Source of the DNA: Deltaproteobacteria bacterium
Lineage (GTDB): Bacteria; Desulfobacterota; BSN033; WVXP01
Direction: 5' to 3'
Length of the DNA stretch: 64,000 bases
NCBI GenBank assembly: GCA_019308905.1
Contig: JAFDHF010000011.1
Coordinates: 46,891-110,890 of the forward strand
Position 1 is the first letter of the stretch. Each line of letters starts with the position of its first letter. Under the pieces are notes generated by a model. That model made no database searches and was not told the DNA's origin. It was given only the letters and a program-made list of their open reading frames with translations. Positions 17,864-26,615 of the stretch are shown here, piece after piece. A program made the translations under genes and the position numbers.

Positions 17864-19228
17864 ATGCCTATGGCTCATGACGACTCACCCAGACCGGACA
17901 GGATATTCGAGGAGATAGAAAGGCCCTACACGGCTCAGGAAGCCGTTGCCGAGGCCAACCGGTGCATCAAGTGCCAGGATGCGCCATGCAACAGGGGATG
18001 CCCTGCAGGCATCGATGTCGCCAGGTTCATCCGGCAGATTGCAAACAGGAATTTCGGTGGAGCTATCCGGGTCATTCGAGAGGACAACGTCCTGCCGGGT
18101 AGCTGTGCCCGTATCTGCCCCCAGGAGATCCTTTGCGAGGGTAAGTGCAGCAGCACGGAACTCGCAGAGGCTATTCACATCGGAAAACTCCAGAGGTTTG
18201 CCGCCGACTACGAGAGAGAAAAGGGGGCAAAGCTCCCGGCAAAAAGGGAACCGACGGGGGTCTCGGTGGCCGTCGTCGGGGCCGGACCTGCAGGTCTTTC
18301 GGCGGCAGCAACCCTCGCCAGACTCGGCTATGATGTGGATCTCTTCGAAGGGCGTCCCCTTGCGGGCGGTCTTCTCACCTATGCCATCCCTCCGTTTCGC
18401 CTCCCCTATGAGATCGTAAGAGACGAGATCGAGTACATCGAGGCTCTCGGTGTAAAGATCTACAACAATTCCCTGATCGAAGATCTGCCCCCCCTTCTGG
18501 AGAGATACGGAGCGGTTTTCCTCGGTCTGGGTTCGGCAGAGTCCAAGAGCCTCGCCGTCGAGGGTGAAGATCTCCATGGAGTTTTCCAGGGGCTTGATCT
18601 CTTACGGGAGATCAAGCTTGCACAGATCGAAAACCGGGCGGTCCGTTTTCGGCTCGGCCCGAGGGTCGAGGTGATCGGAGGAGGAGACACGGCTGTCGAC
18701 GCGGCTGCCAGTGCCAGGCTGCTCGGCGTACCTCATGTGACCCTTCGATATCGAAGAACCGCGATGGAAATGCCTGCCAGGCCCGGAGAGGTGGAGCGGG
18801 CTCAGAGGCAAGGGGTGAAGTTGGAGCTGCTCTGTGCTCCGGTTCGCTTTATCGGGCAAGAGGGAACGCTCCGGGCGGTGGAGTACGTGCGACTCAAACT
18901 CGGAGAGGAAGATCGTTCGGGCAGACCCCGACCCGTACCGATCGAGGGCTCCAATTTCGTGGTGGAAACCGATACGGCCATCATCGCCGTGGGCCAGACT
19001 CCCCGTCAGGGAGGCCTCCAGGGCTTGGAGAGGGACCGCCGGGGCCGCATACGAGTGGATGAGGATACGATGGCCACATCCATCGAAGGGGTCTATTCGG
19101 GGGGGGATGCGGTCAACGGTGGTGATACTGCCGTGAGAGCCGTGGGAGACGGAAAAAGGGCTGCCTTTGCCATGGATGAGTATGTCAGGGCAGGGAAGCG
19201 AACAATGGGAAACCAAAAGCCCGGATAA
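17864..19228 (+). CDS. preT: Dihydropyrimidine dehydrogenase, PreT-type subunit
   Basis: A 454-residue FAD/NAD(P)H oxidoreductase of the GltD/PreT family. The N-terminal iron-sulfur region has Cys34, 37, 42 and 46 (CIKCQDAPCNRGC) and Cys81, 85, 91 and 95 (CARICPQEILCEGKC). An FAD dinucleotide fold starts at GAGPAG (139-144) and an NAD(P)H fold at VIGGGDTAVDAA. It passes electrons from NAD(P)H to PreA for reduction of uracil and thymine to the dihydro forms. GltD-like proteins serve several partners; the assignment rests on preA being next downstream (128 nt). ATG at 17864 kept; a second ATG follows at 17870. Confidence 0.88.
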   Translation: MPMAHDDSPRPDRIFEEIERPYTAQEAVAEANRCIKCQDAPCNRGCPAGIDVARFIRQIANRNFGGAIRVIREDNVLPGSCARICPQEILCEGKCSSTELAEAIHIGKLQRFAADYEREKGAKLPAKREPTGVSVAVVGAGPAGLSAAATLARLGYDVDLFEGRPLAGGLLTYAIPPFRLPYEIVRDEIEYIEALGVKIYNNSLIEDLPPLLERYGAVFLGLGSAESKSLAVEGEDLHGVFQGLDLLREIKLAQIENRAVRFRLGPRVEVIGGGDTAVDAAASARLLGVPHVTLRYRRTAMEMPARPGEVERAQRQGVKLELLCAPVRFIGQEGTLRAVEYVRLKLGEEDRSGRPRPVPIEGSNFVVETDTAIIAVGQTPRQGGLQGLERDRRGRIRVDEDTMATSIEGVYSGGDAVNGGDTAVRAVGDGKRAAFAMDEYVRAGKRTMGNQKPG

Positions 19229-19356
19229 GACGAGAAAACCTCTTGGGCCGCTTCGGACAGGGAAAGCCGTGAGGGAGAGGCAGAGATGGGGAGCGGGGAC
19301 GAGAGGGATCACCCGGCCTTGGCCCCCATATCCAGGGAAAGAAGAGGAGGACCGCC

Positions 19357-20586
19357 ATGAAGATTGTCAAGGAAGCCGATCTAAGCGTGGATTTTTGCGG
19401 ACTGAAATTTCAGAATCCCTTCGTCCTGTCTTCGGCCCCGCCGGCCACGACAGGTGAGATGATCAAGCGGGCCTTCGACGCTGGATGGGCCGGAGCGGTG
19501 ACCAAGACCCTGGTGAGAGAGGAGATTGTAAACGTCAAACCCCGCCTCGCCTCTCTTGCCTATCCAGGTTCTCCGGAAGAACCCAAGAAGATCTATGCCC
19601 TGGAAAACATCGAATTGGTGTCTGACAGGCCCCTCGATGTCTGGCTCAAGGAGATCGAGGAGATTCGAAAATCCCACCCTGACCACGTGATCATCGCCAG
19701 CCTTATGGACGACGCCTCACATCCGGAGGGATGGAAGGAGATGGCCAGGAGAGTAGAGGACGCCGGGGCCGGCATGATCGAGCTGAACATGTCCTGTCCC
19801 CATGGAATGCCGGAGAAAGGCATGGGCTCTGCCATCGGCCAGGACGCCGAGCTTGCGGGCCGGGTCACCCGCTGGGTCACCGAGGCCGTCAAGATCCCTG
19901 TCATGGCCAAGATGACCCCCAACGTGACCGACATTTCACTCCCCGCAAGAGCCTGCATGGAGAACGGAGCATCGGCGATTTCGGCCATCAACACGGTGGG
20001 AGCCATCATAGGAGTCGACCTGGAGACATTTGTACCCAAACCCGCTGTCGCCGGTTTCTCTTCCCACGGCGGTCTCTCCGGAAGGGCCATCAAACCCATC
20101 GCTCTGAAGGCCGTCGCCACCATCAGGGAGGCCGTCGATCTGCCCATCTCGGGTATCGGCGGGATAGCCACCTGGGAGGACGCGGCTGAGTTTCTACTCA
20201 TGGGTGCCTCTACTCTGCAGCTCTGTACCGAGGTCATGGTGAGGGGTTACGGAATCATCGATGACTTGAAGGACGGCCTGAGCAACTACATGGAAGACCA
20301 CGGTTTTGCTTCCATAGGAGGGATGGTGGGGTTGGCTCTGAAGAAGGTGAGGGCCCTGTCGGATCTGAGCACCGAATACAAGGTGGTCTCCAGCGTGGAC
20401 GAGGGCAAGTGTGTCAAGTGCGATATCTGTTACGTCTCGTGCAGGGACGCGGGATACCAGGCCATCAGCCTGAGGGAGGATCGAATCCCCGTCGTAGACG
20501 AGGAGAAGTGTACGGGCTGTTCTCTCTGTTACCAGGTCTGCCCGGTCTGGGACTGTGTCACCATGAAAGAGGTCACGGCAGGGTGA
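19357..20586 (+). CDS. preA: Dihydropyrimidine dehydrogenase, PreA-type catalytic subunit
   Basis: A 409-residue FMN enzyme that reduces the 5,6 double bond of uracil or thymine. The TIM barrel carries LNMSCPHG (Asn144, Cys147), matching the substrate Asn and catalytic Cys of mammalian dihydropyrimidine dehydrogenase. Two 4Fe-4S motifs end the protein (CVKCDICYVSC and CTGCSLCYQVCP). This is the barrel plus ferredoxin part of the fused eukaryotic enzyme, with PreT as the other part. Bacterial PreTA favours the reductive, catabolic direction. AGAGGAGG ribosome site. Confidence 0.92.
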   Translation: MKIVKEADLSVDFCGLKFQNPFVLSSAPPATTGEMIKRAFDAGWAGAVTKTLVREEIVNVKPRLASLAYPGSPEEPKKIYALENIELVSDRPLDVWLKEIEEIRKSHPDHVIIASLMDDASHPEGWKEMARRVEDAGAGMIELNMSCPHGMPEKGMGSAIGQDAELAGRVTRWVTEAVKIPVMAKMTPNVTDISLPARACMENGASAISAINTVGAIIGVDLETFVPKPAVAGFSSHGGLSGRAIKPIALKAVATIREAVDLPISGIGGIATWEDAAEFLLMGASTLQLCTEVMVRGYGIIDDLKDGLSNYMEDHGFASIGGMVGLALKKVRALSDLSTEYKVVSSVDEGKCVKCDICYVSCRDAGYQAISLREDRIPVVDEEKCTGCSLCYQVCPVWDCVTMKEVTAG

Positions 20587-20750
20587 CCGGGGCCTTTCGA
20601 TGGAACTGCATCGTCCGGGACATGACTGTCGGGAATCGACTGGGAGAAGAAATCGGAGGGAAAAAGGCGAAGCAGGATCTCCGATAAGAAACGGGCAGAT
20701 CCAAGGGGTTTGCACAGGGCGATCAGCCCTTGATCGGGAGGGAGAGGAAG

Positions 20751-22133
20751 ATGGACATCAAGATCACAAATGGGACAATCATCACGGCTACCGACACCTA
20801 CCGGGCCGACATAGGAATCGCCAAGGGCAAGATCGTCCAGATCGCAGAGACGATCACGGATGAGGCCGGGGAAGTGATCGACGCAACCGGTGCCTATGTC
20901 TTCCCCGGTGCCATCGACATGCATACCCACCTCGACATGCCCTTCATGGGGACTTCCACTTCCGACGATTTCGAGACAGGAACCATCGCGGCCGCTTACG
21001 GAGGGACTACCTGTATCGTCGATTTTGCCATCCAGGCAAGGGGACAGTCCCTGAAGCAGACCCTGAGCACATGGAAAGCCAAGGCCAGGGGGAAAGCGGT
21101 CTTTGACTACGCCTTCCACGTGGCTATCTCCGATCTTACCGATAGGATTCTCGACGAGATTCCCGGGGCCGTGGCCGAAGGAGTCACCAGTTTCAAAACG
21201 TTTCTCGCCTATAAGGACTCGCTCATGATCGACGACGGCGCCCTCTTCGAGATCCTGCGAAGGTGCAGGGAGGCTCGGGCCCTGGTCATGGTCCACGCAG
21301 AAAACGGCCACATCATAGATCGCCTGGTCAAAGAGCTTCTGGCGCAGAGAAAGACCGCCCCGAAGTACCATGCCGCCAGCCGCCCCCCCACGGCAGAGGC
21401 AGAGGCCACGGGCCGTGCAATCGCCATCGCCGAAATGGCGGGGGCTCCCCTCTACATCGTCCATCTGTCGTGCAGCCAGGCCCTGGAAAAGGTCAGAGAG
21501 GCACGGGACAGGGGCCTACCCGTCCTTGCAGAGACATGCCCGCAGTATCTCGTCCTCTCCGAGAAGAACTACGAGGAACCCGGGTTCAACGGGGCCAAGT
21601 ACGTCATGTCTCCACCCCTCAGGGACAGGTCCAACCACGGCCCTCTCTGGAGAGCCCTGGCCTCCGGCGATCTCCAGGTCATCTCCACGGATCACTGCCC
21701 CTTCAACCTGAAAGGACAGAAGGATCTGGGGAAGAAGGATTTCTCCCTCATCCCCAATGGAGCGCCGGGGATCGAGAACCGCCTCTGCCTCATCTTCAAC
21801 GAAGGAGTGAACAAGAAGAAGATCGGCATCAACCGCTTCGTCGAACTGGTTTCCACCGCCCCGGCCAGGCTCTTCGGCCTCTACCCCGCCAAGGGGACCG
21901 TGGCCGTGGGAAGCGACGCCGACCTCGTGGTCTTCGATCCGAGAGAGAGATTCACCATCACAGCAAAGACCAATCACCAGAATGTGGACTATACCCCTTA
22001 CGAGGGTTACAGGGGCAGGGGCGTGCCCCGTGTGGTACTCTCCCGGGGTGCTGTCCTGGTAAAAGAGGGGAGGTTTCTGGGCCGACCAGGCCGGGGCAGG
22101 TACGTCAAGCGGAAACCCTTCAGCCTGATGTGA
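20751..22133 (+). CDS. hydA: Dihydropyrimidinase (D-hydantoinase)
   Basis: A 460-residue cyclic amidohydrolase that opens dihydrouracil or dihydrothymine to the N-carbamoyl beta-amino acid. The binuclear zinc site is complete: His58 and His60 (DMHTHLD), the carbamylated Lys149 (TSFKTFLAYK), His182 (VHAENG), His238 (IVHLSC) and Asp314 (STDHCPF). Start at 20751 has a GGGAGGGAGAGG ribosome site; a start at 20730 is in frame but unneeded. Together with PreTA upstream it forms two successive steps; the third enzyme, beta-ureidopropionase, is not in this window. Confidence 0.92.
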   Translation: MDIKITNGTIITATDTYRADIGIAKGKIVQIAETITDEAGEVIDATGAYVFPGAIDMHTHLDMPFMGTSTSDDFETGTIAAAYGGTTCIVDFAIQARGQSLKQTLSTWKAKARGKAVFDYAFHVAISDLTDRILDEIPGAVAEGVTSFKTFLAYKDSLMIDDGALFEILRRCREARALVMVHAENGHIIDRLVKELLAQRKTAPKYHAASRPPTAEAEATGRAIAIAEMAGAPLYIVHLSCSQALEKVREARDRGLPVLAETCPQYLVLSEKNYEEPGFNGAKYVMSPPLRDRSNHGPLWRALASGDLQVISTDHCPFNLKGQKDLGKKDFSLIPNGAPGIENRLCLIFNEGVNKKKIGINRFVELVSTAPARLFGLYPAKGTVAVGSDADLVVFDPRERFTITAKTNHQNVDYTPYEGYRGRGVPRVVLSRGAVLVKEGRFLGRPGRGRYVKRKPFSLM

Positions 22134-22274
22134 GAGCAAGGACTCCAAAGGCATTGTCCGGCCCAGGCAACATCGAGGCTACCCGGAAAGGAGGTGAATT
22201 CGGCTCTATCTTCCGTCGAGTAAAGAGGGCAGGAGTCTAGGGATCATTATTCCAAGATACAAGGAGGGGCAAAC

Positions 22275-23699
22275 ATGGCTCAAGAACGGAAATGGATCAT
22301 CTACACCATCGAAGACAAGCCGCCTACCGGAGAAAGCATCTTCCTGGGAATCCAGCACTACCTCACCATGTTTGGCGCCACGGTCTTGATTCCTCTCATC
22401 CTGGCAGGACAGATGAAGATGTCAGCCGGCGACACGGCTCTTCTCATCTCGACGATCTTTCTCAACTCGGGAATCACAACCTGGCTCCAATCTACCATAG
22501 GCAACAGGCTTCCCGTGGTTCAGGGTGGGTCCTTCTCCTTTCTCCCCCCGGCTTTCGTCATCATCGGGGCAACGGTGGGCAAGGGCATGGGTTTCGAAAT
22601 CGCCGTCCAGCAGATCACCGGGGCCATTATCCTCGCGTCGGCCTTTGAAATCGTCCTGGGATGGACCGGTGTCATGGGAAAGGTCAAGAAATACGTAGGA
22701 CCTGTAACCATCGGGCCCACCATCGCCTTGATCGGGTTGGCCCTGTACAAGATCGGGGCTCCCGTGGCCTTCTCAGGGGGGAAGGGAAGCAGCTGGCTAG
22801 TCGCCGGGCTTACGATCATCGCCCTGATCGTCTACTCCCAGTTCCTGGGCAAGAAGTCGAGGCTCTTTCTCCTCTTCCCCGTTCTGCTCGCTATCGTAAC
22901 CGGATGGGTCATTGCCATCATCGTGTCGGCAATCGGCCTCGTCGGGCCCGGGGATCCAGCCTACGTGGACTGGTCGAAAGTCGCCGCCGCCCCGTGGCTC
23001 AGCTACAAGCCGATCGTTCCTTTCAAGTGGGGATTCCCCCAGTTCAACATAGCCTTCGCCCTTGCCATGGTGGCCGCCTACCTGGCCTCAATGATCGAAT
23101 CGATAGGGGACTACTATGCGTGTGCGAGGATCAGCGAGGCTCCTGTTCCCACGGCGGATATGATCAGCAGGGGCCTGGGCACCGAAGGGATCGGATGTCT
23201 CATCGCGGGATTCCTCCAGACCTGTAACGGTTCGACCACATATTCGGAGAACATAGGGGCCATCGGTCTGACCCGAGTGGCGAGCCGCCACGTGGTGAGA
23301 TGGGGGGCGACGGTGATGATCGTTCTCGCCTTTGTCACTAAGTTCGGGGCCATCTTCACCACCATGCCGGGTCCTGTGGTGGGTGCCATGTACTGCGGAC
23401 TTTTCGGAATGATCGCCGCCGTGGGGCTCTCCAACCTCGTACTCTGCGACATGAATTCCGCACGGAATCTGTTCATAATCGGCTTTGCCTTCTTCATGGG
23501 GCTGAGTGTGCCAGAGTATTTCGACAAGTTTCCCATGGGTGCAGACTGGCCTCTCAGCGTAAAGTGGATCGGCGACATCATCACCACCGTGGGAAAGACG
23601 GGCATGGCCGTAGGCGGCCTCATCGGCCTCGTCCTGGACAACATCGTGCCCGGAACGGAGGAAGAGAGAGGGCTCAAGGCATGGGCGGAGGCTGGATGA
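22275..23699 (+). CDS. NCS2-family nucleobase permease (uracil/xanthine type)
   Basis: A 474-residue polytopic transporter of the nucleobase-ascorbate (NCS2/SLC23) family with about 12-14 membrane segments. It has the family's early VQGGSFSFLPP motif in helix 3, the MIESIGDYYACARI segment in helix 8, and NGSTTYSENIGAIGLTRVASR in helix 10, which holds substrate residues. Location at the end of the pyrimidine catabolism locus suggests uracil or thymine uptake, coupled to protons or sodium. The sequence is of the longer, SLC23-like branch, so purines cannot be excluded. AAGGAGGGG ribosome site. Confidence 0.9.
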   Translation: MAQERKWIIYTIEDKPPTGESIFLGIQHYLTMFGATVLIPLILAGQMKMSAGDTALLISTIFLNSGITTWLQSTIGNRLPVVQGGSFSFLPPAFVIIGATVGKGMGFEIAVQQITGAIILASAFEIVLGWTGVMGKVKKYVGPVTIGPTIALIGLALYKIGAPVAFSGGKGSSWLVAGLTIIALIVYSQFLGKKSRLFLLFPVLLAIVTGWVIAIIVSAIGLVGPGDPAYVDWSKVAAAPWLSYKPIVPFKWGFPQFNIAFALAMVAAYLASMIESIGDYYACARISEAPVPTADMISRGLGTEGIGCLIAGFLQTCNGSTTYSENIGAIGLTRVASRHVVRWGATVMIVLAFVTKFGAIFTTMPGPVVGAMYCGLFGMIAAVGLSNLVLCDMNSARNLFIIGFAFFMGLSVPEYFDKFPMGADWPLSVKWIGDIITTVGKTGMAVGGLIGLVLDNIVPGTEEERGLKAWAEAG

Positions 23700-23875
23700 T
23701 CATGGAAACAGGCTCGTAGTAGATAGAGGAGAGGAAAGGCCAGAGGCCAACCGGAAGGGGGCGGAAAGGTATTCCAGGCAGGTATTCAATGCTGCTGCCC
23801 TCTTCCAGGCCTCACGACCGAGGAATCCCGCGTAGTGCTTGCCGCTCCGGCCACCCGAGGCGGCGATCCTGCAGA

Positions 23876-24379
23876 TCAACCGGAGCCCCGCGGAGAAGTC
23901 TCAACGAGTCTTTGTATCCTTTTGCAGAGCAGAGACAGCGCCTCCCTTTCGGGTACATCCCGTATGAGCCGGAGGATCTGCCCGGAGGAGAGGACGACCT
24001 CGAGCCTATGGAGAAAGACCCCCTTCCTGAAGGGGTACCGGTTCACCTGGAAGCTCTTGATCGCGTCGAAAGGAACTTCCCGGCTCCGCCACACCCCCCG
24101 CAGGGAGAGGACCCTCCTCTCCCCGTCGAAAAGAATCGTCCCCCAGTACCGGGATTCCCGGATCAGGACCGTGAAAACCACGGGAAGGACGAGAAGCAAG
24201 GCCAGGGCGATGAAATACGGGAGAATCTCCCTGCCCGGCTGAGAGAAGAAGAGAACCAGAACGGCAAAGACCCCCCAAATCAAAAGAAGAACGATCCCCG
24301 CCTCCTCGATCACTTTCAGAGCCGGGAACCCCTGGCCGGAATGAATCGAGATCGTCTTCCCCTTCTCCAAGACTTCCAT
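23876..24379 (-). CDS. Membrane protein with PH-like C-terminal domain, unknown function
   Basis: A 167-residue protein I cannot place in a named family. Residues 25-45 (VIEEAGIVLLLIWGVFAVLVL) and 53-73 (ILPYFIALALLLVLPVVFTVL) are two membrane helices. The C-terminal part is beta-rich (YWGTILFDGERRVLSLRG, REVPFDAIKSFQVNRY), like the PH-type domains of other small bacterial membrane proteins. GGAGAG precedes the ATG. It is followed upstream on the same strand by another tiny membrane protein, and converges on the permease. Confidence 0.65.
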   Translation of the reverse strand: MEVLEKGKTISIHSGQGFPALKVIEEAGIVLLLIWGVFAVLVLFFSQPGREILPYFIALALLLVLPVVFTVLIRESRYWGTILFDGERRVLSLRGVWRSREVPFDAIKSFQVNRYPFRKGVFLHRLEVVLSSGQILRLIRDVPEREALSLLCKRIQRLVETSPRGSG

Positions 24380-24515
24380 CCGATTCTCTCCTATGGTCGA
24401 TCAGGATTGCGGGCCCCTGTCTCCTCTGCCGCCTCTTCGAGACGATAATCGGCCTCACGGCGGCACCCTTCGAGACGGGTCTCGACAGCCGCGGGATTCC
24501 CCGATTGCCCAGCCT

Positions 24516-24668
24516 CTACCTCCGCTTCCAAAAAGAGTAGAGGAACAAAACCACCACCCCCGCAAAGATGATCGCCCCGGGCACCGTTCCCCTCCCCTGG
24601 CAGACCTGAATCCCTATGGCAAAGGCGAGGACGAGACCCACAACAACCCATTTCAGGTACTTTTTCAC
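24516..24668 (-). CDS. Small two-helix membrane protein, unknown function
   Basis: A 50-residue open frame starting at a GTG with a GAGGGGGG ribosome site 9 nt upstream. It has two hydrophobic segments (WVVVGLVLAFAIGIQV and GAIIFAGVVVLFLYSF), a short GRGTVPG turn, and basic ends (VKKYLK and WKRR), a coherent hairpin membrane protein. It lies 136 nt upstream of the 167-residue membrane protein on the same strand and could be co-transcribed. I do not recognise its family. Confidence 0.5.
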   Translation of the reverse strand: MKKYLKWVVVGLVLAFAIGIQVCQGRGTVPGAIIFAGVVVLFLYSFWKRR

Positions 24669-24826
24669 ACCACGTGCCCCCCTCGTCAGGAACCCCGGAA
24701 CCCCCCGACGCCGCCTCTTGACGATCCCCGTCGCGTCTATTCTATATTCGAAACCCCTCCACGATGCAAGCGCCTTTTCTGGATGTCTTCATGGGGCGGC
24801 TCATTCCCGGCAATCTAGAGTATCCT

Positions 24827-25236
24827 GACTTTTGGAGAACACCCTTGCCTCCGGGCGACATTGCGGAAGCGGTGGGATACCCGTCAAGCGCGAGCGGGGA
24901 GGGGGAAGGGCGTGTTCGTGGTTCGTGTTCGTGAGTCGTGATTCGTGTTCGTGGTTCGTGTTCGTGATTCGTGGTTCGTGTTCGTGATTCGTGGTTCGTG
25001 TTCGTGATTCGTGGTTCGTGTTCGTGATTCGTGAGTCGTGTTCGTGATTCGTGAGTCGTGTTCGTGGGTCGTGAGTCGTGTTCCCGGGGAAGGGGCAGGA
25101 AATGCCCGCCCGCGAACCTTGATAGGGTCACCCCGTGAGCTCAGGAGCGAGGGGACAAGGATGTTCTCCTGCCAAAACAGAAAAAGATCGTGACATCATA
25201 TACTTCTAAGAATCCTCGGCCGAAGACTCAGGAAAC
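24827..25236 (-). repeat. Intergenic inverted-end repeat, copy 1 (expanded)
   Basis: Reverse complement of this stretch aligns almost end to end with 52831-53080, including the shared outer part (CCGAGGATTCTT, then CTTTTTCTGTTTTGGCAGG) and the core (CGCTCCTGAGCTCACG, CCCTATCAAGGTTCGCGGG, CCACCGCTTCCGCAATGTCG). The core ends are inverted repeats: TTTTGGAGAACACCCTTG at 24830 and GGATGTTCTCCTGCCAAAA near 25159-25177. Copy 1 differs by a roughly 170-bp tandem repeat in the middle. No coding sequence is visible inside; it may be a non-autonomous mobile element. Confidence 0.7.
24912..25081. repeat. 20-bp tandem repeat (TTCGTG-based)
   Basis: About eight head-to-tail units. From 24961 three perfect copies of TTCGTGATTCGTGGTTCGTG are followed by three variants in which GATTC or GGTTC becomes GAGTC or GGGTC. 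Each unit is 6+7+7 nt of TTCGTG-like words. There are no unique spacers between units. The repeat sits inside copy 1 of the inverted-end element, where copy 2 instead has a GC-rich hairpin. Confidence 0.9.
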
Positions 25237-25354
25237 TCCACCCGGTTATCCGTTGACAAAGGACGGGCGATATGTGAGAAAGACTGGTATCCTTTACGAT
25301 TCTCCCTGCTCTTACAGGGCCCCACAAAACGATTTGCCAGAGGAGGAACAGGAA

Positions 25355-26542
25355 ATGACTCAACCCCTGGAGGGAATCACCGTCGTCGATCTCACAGCGG
25401 CCATGGCAGGCCCTTACTGCACCCAACTCCTGGCAGATTTCGGCGCCCGGGTCTTGAAGATCGAACCGCCGGGAAGAGGAGACATGCTCAGGGATTTCGG
25501 CCCCCCCTACCTGAAAGGCGAGAGTCCCTACTATCTCCTCAACAACAGGAACAAGAGGAGCATGACCCTCGACATCAGGACCGACGAGGGGCTGGGAATA
25601 CTGAGGAAACTCGTCACCCAGGCAGACATCCTGGTGGAGAACTACCGGCCTCCCGTAAAGAAAAAACTCAAGATCGACTACGAGACCCTGAAAGAGATCA
25701 ATCCCCGGTTGATCTACTGCAGCATCTCCGGGTTCGGCCAGACAGGGCCCTATGCCAACCGGGCCGGGTTCGACCCCATCGCGCAGGGCATGTCCGGTCT
25801 GTCGAGCGTGACAGGATGGAAACACACGGGCCCGGTCCGGGTGGGTGTTGCCATCGGGGACTCTCTGGGCGGAATCTTTGGGATGTACGGCATCCTTCTG
25901 GCCCTCATCGAGAGGGAGAAATCCGGAATGGGGCAGAAGGTGGAAACCTCGATCCTGGAGGGGCTCATCGCGGTCCTGGGATTCCAGGCCGCCAAGTACT
26001 TTGCCACAGGAGAGAGGCCGGAACCCCAGGGGAATGACCATGCCATGATGTCCCCCTACGGTACTTTCCGGACCAAGGACGGATTCATAAACATAGCCGC
26101 AGGCAACCAGGCCATGTGGGAGCGTCTGGCCAGGGCTCTTGGACTCGAACATCTCATAGAGGACGAGAGGTTTCTCACCGTGGCGGACAGGGTGAGGAAT
26201 CGTCCTGAACTGACTCCCCTGCTCGAGGAAAAGCTCGTCGAGAAGACCACCGGACAGTGGGAAGAGATCCTCAACGAGGCAGGCGTGGCCAACGGTCCCA
26301 TCCTTTACATAGATCAGGTCTTCCAGGATCCGCAGGTCCTGCATCAGCAGATGCTGCTGGAACAGGATCACCCGACCATCGGAAAGATCAAGACCATCGG
26401 ATTCCCGACAAAGCTGAGCCGCACGCCGGCCTCCCTCCGGCTGCCCCCTCCCCTCATGGGTGAACACACCGAAGAGGTGTTGAAGGAACTCGGCTATTCA
26501 GAAGCAGAGATAGGCCGTCTGAGGGAGGAGAAAATCGTCTGA
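25355..26542 (+). CDS. CaiB/BaiF family (type III) CoA-transferase
   Basis: A 395-residue family III CoA-transferase, which moves CoA from an acyl-CoA to a free acid by in-line ternary chemistry. Family features are ITVVDLTAAMAGPYCTQLLADFGARVLKIE at the N-terminus, ENYRPPVKKKLKIDYE, and YCSISGFGQTGPYANRAGFD. The catalytic Asp is likely in the AIGDSLGG segment. The frame is open from 25190, inside the repeat, but AGGAGGAACAGG fixes the start at 25355. It converges on the dehydratase/oxidoreductase operon and could activate its substrate acid; the substrate is unknown. Confidence 0.9.
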   Translation: MTQPLEGITVVDLTAAMAGPYCTQLLADFGARVLKIEPPGRGDMLRDFGPPYLKGESPYYLLNNRNKRSMTLDIRTDEGLGILRKLVTQADILVENYRPPVKKKLKIDYETLKEINPRLIYCSISGFGQTGPYANRAGFDPIAQGMSGLSSVTGWKHTGPVRVGVAIGDSLGGIFGMYGILLALIEREKSGMGQKVETSILEGLIAVLGFQAAKYFATGERPEPQGNDHAMMSPYGTFRTKDGFINIAAGNQAMWERLARALGLEHLIEDERFLTVADRVRNRPELTPLLEEKLVEKTTGQWEEILNEAGVANGPILYIDQVFQDPQVLHQQMLLEQDHPTIGKIKTIGFPTKLSRTPASLRLPPPLMGEHTEEVLKELGYSEAEIGRLREEKIV

Positions 26543-26574
26543 GGGCTCCCGGAAAATCTCCGGTAGATCGGGAC

Positions 26575-26615
26575 CTCCCCCCCGGCCCCTTCCGCCGAGG
26601 GGGACCTCCCCTTTT
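26575..26615. other. GC-rich inverted repeat between convergent genes
   Basis: CCCCC.CGGC / GCCG.GGGGG stem with a CCCTTCC loop between the CoA-transferase and dehydratase stops, followed by CCCCTTTT on the plus strand. Possible weak terminator for the CoA-transferase; the T tract is poor. Confidence 0.3.

Noticed and set aside
24912..25081. CRISPR array
   Set aside because: The 20-bp units are head to tail with no unique spacers, and there are no cas genes.
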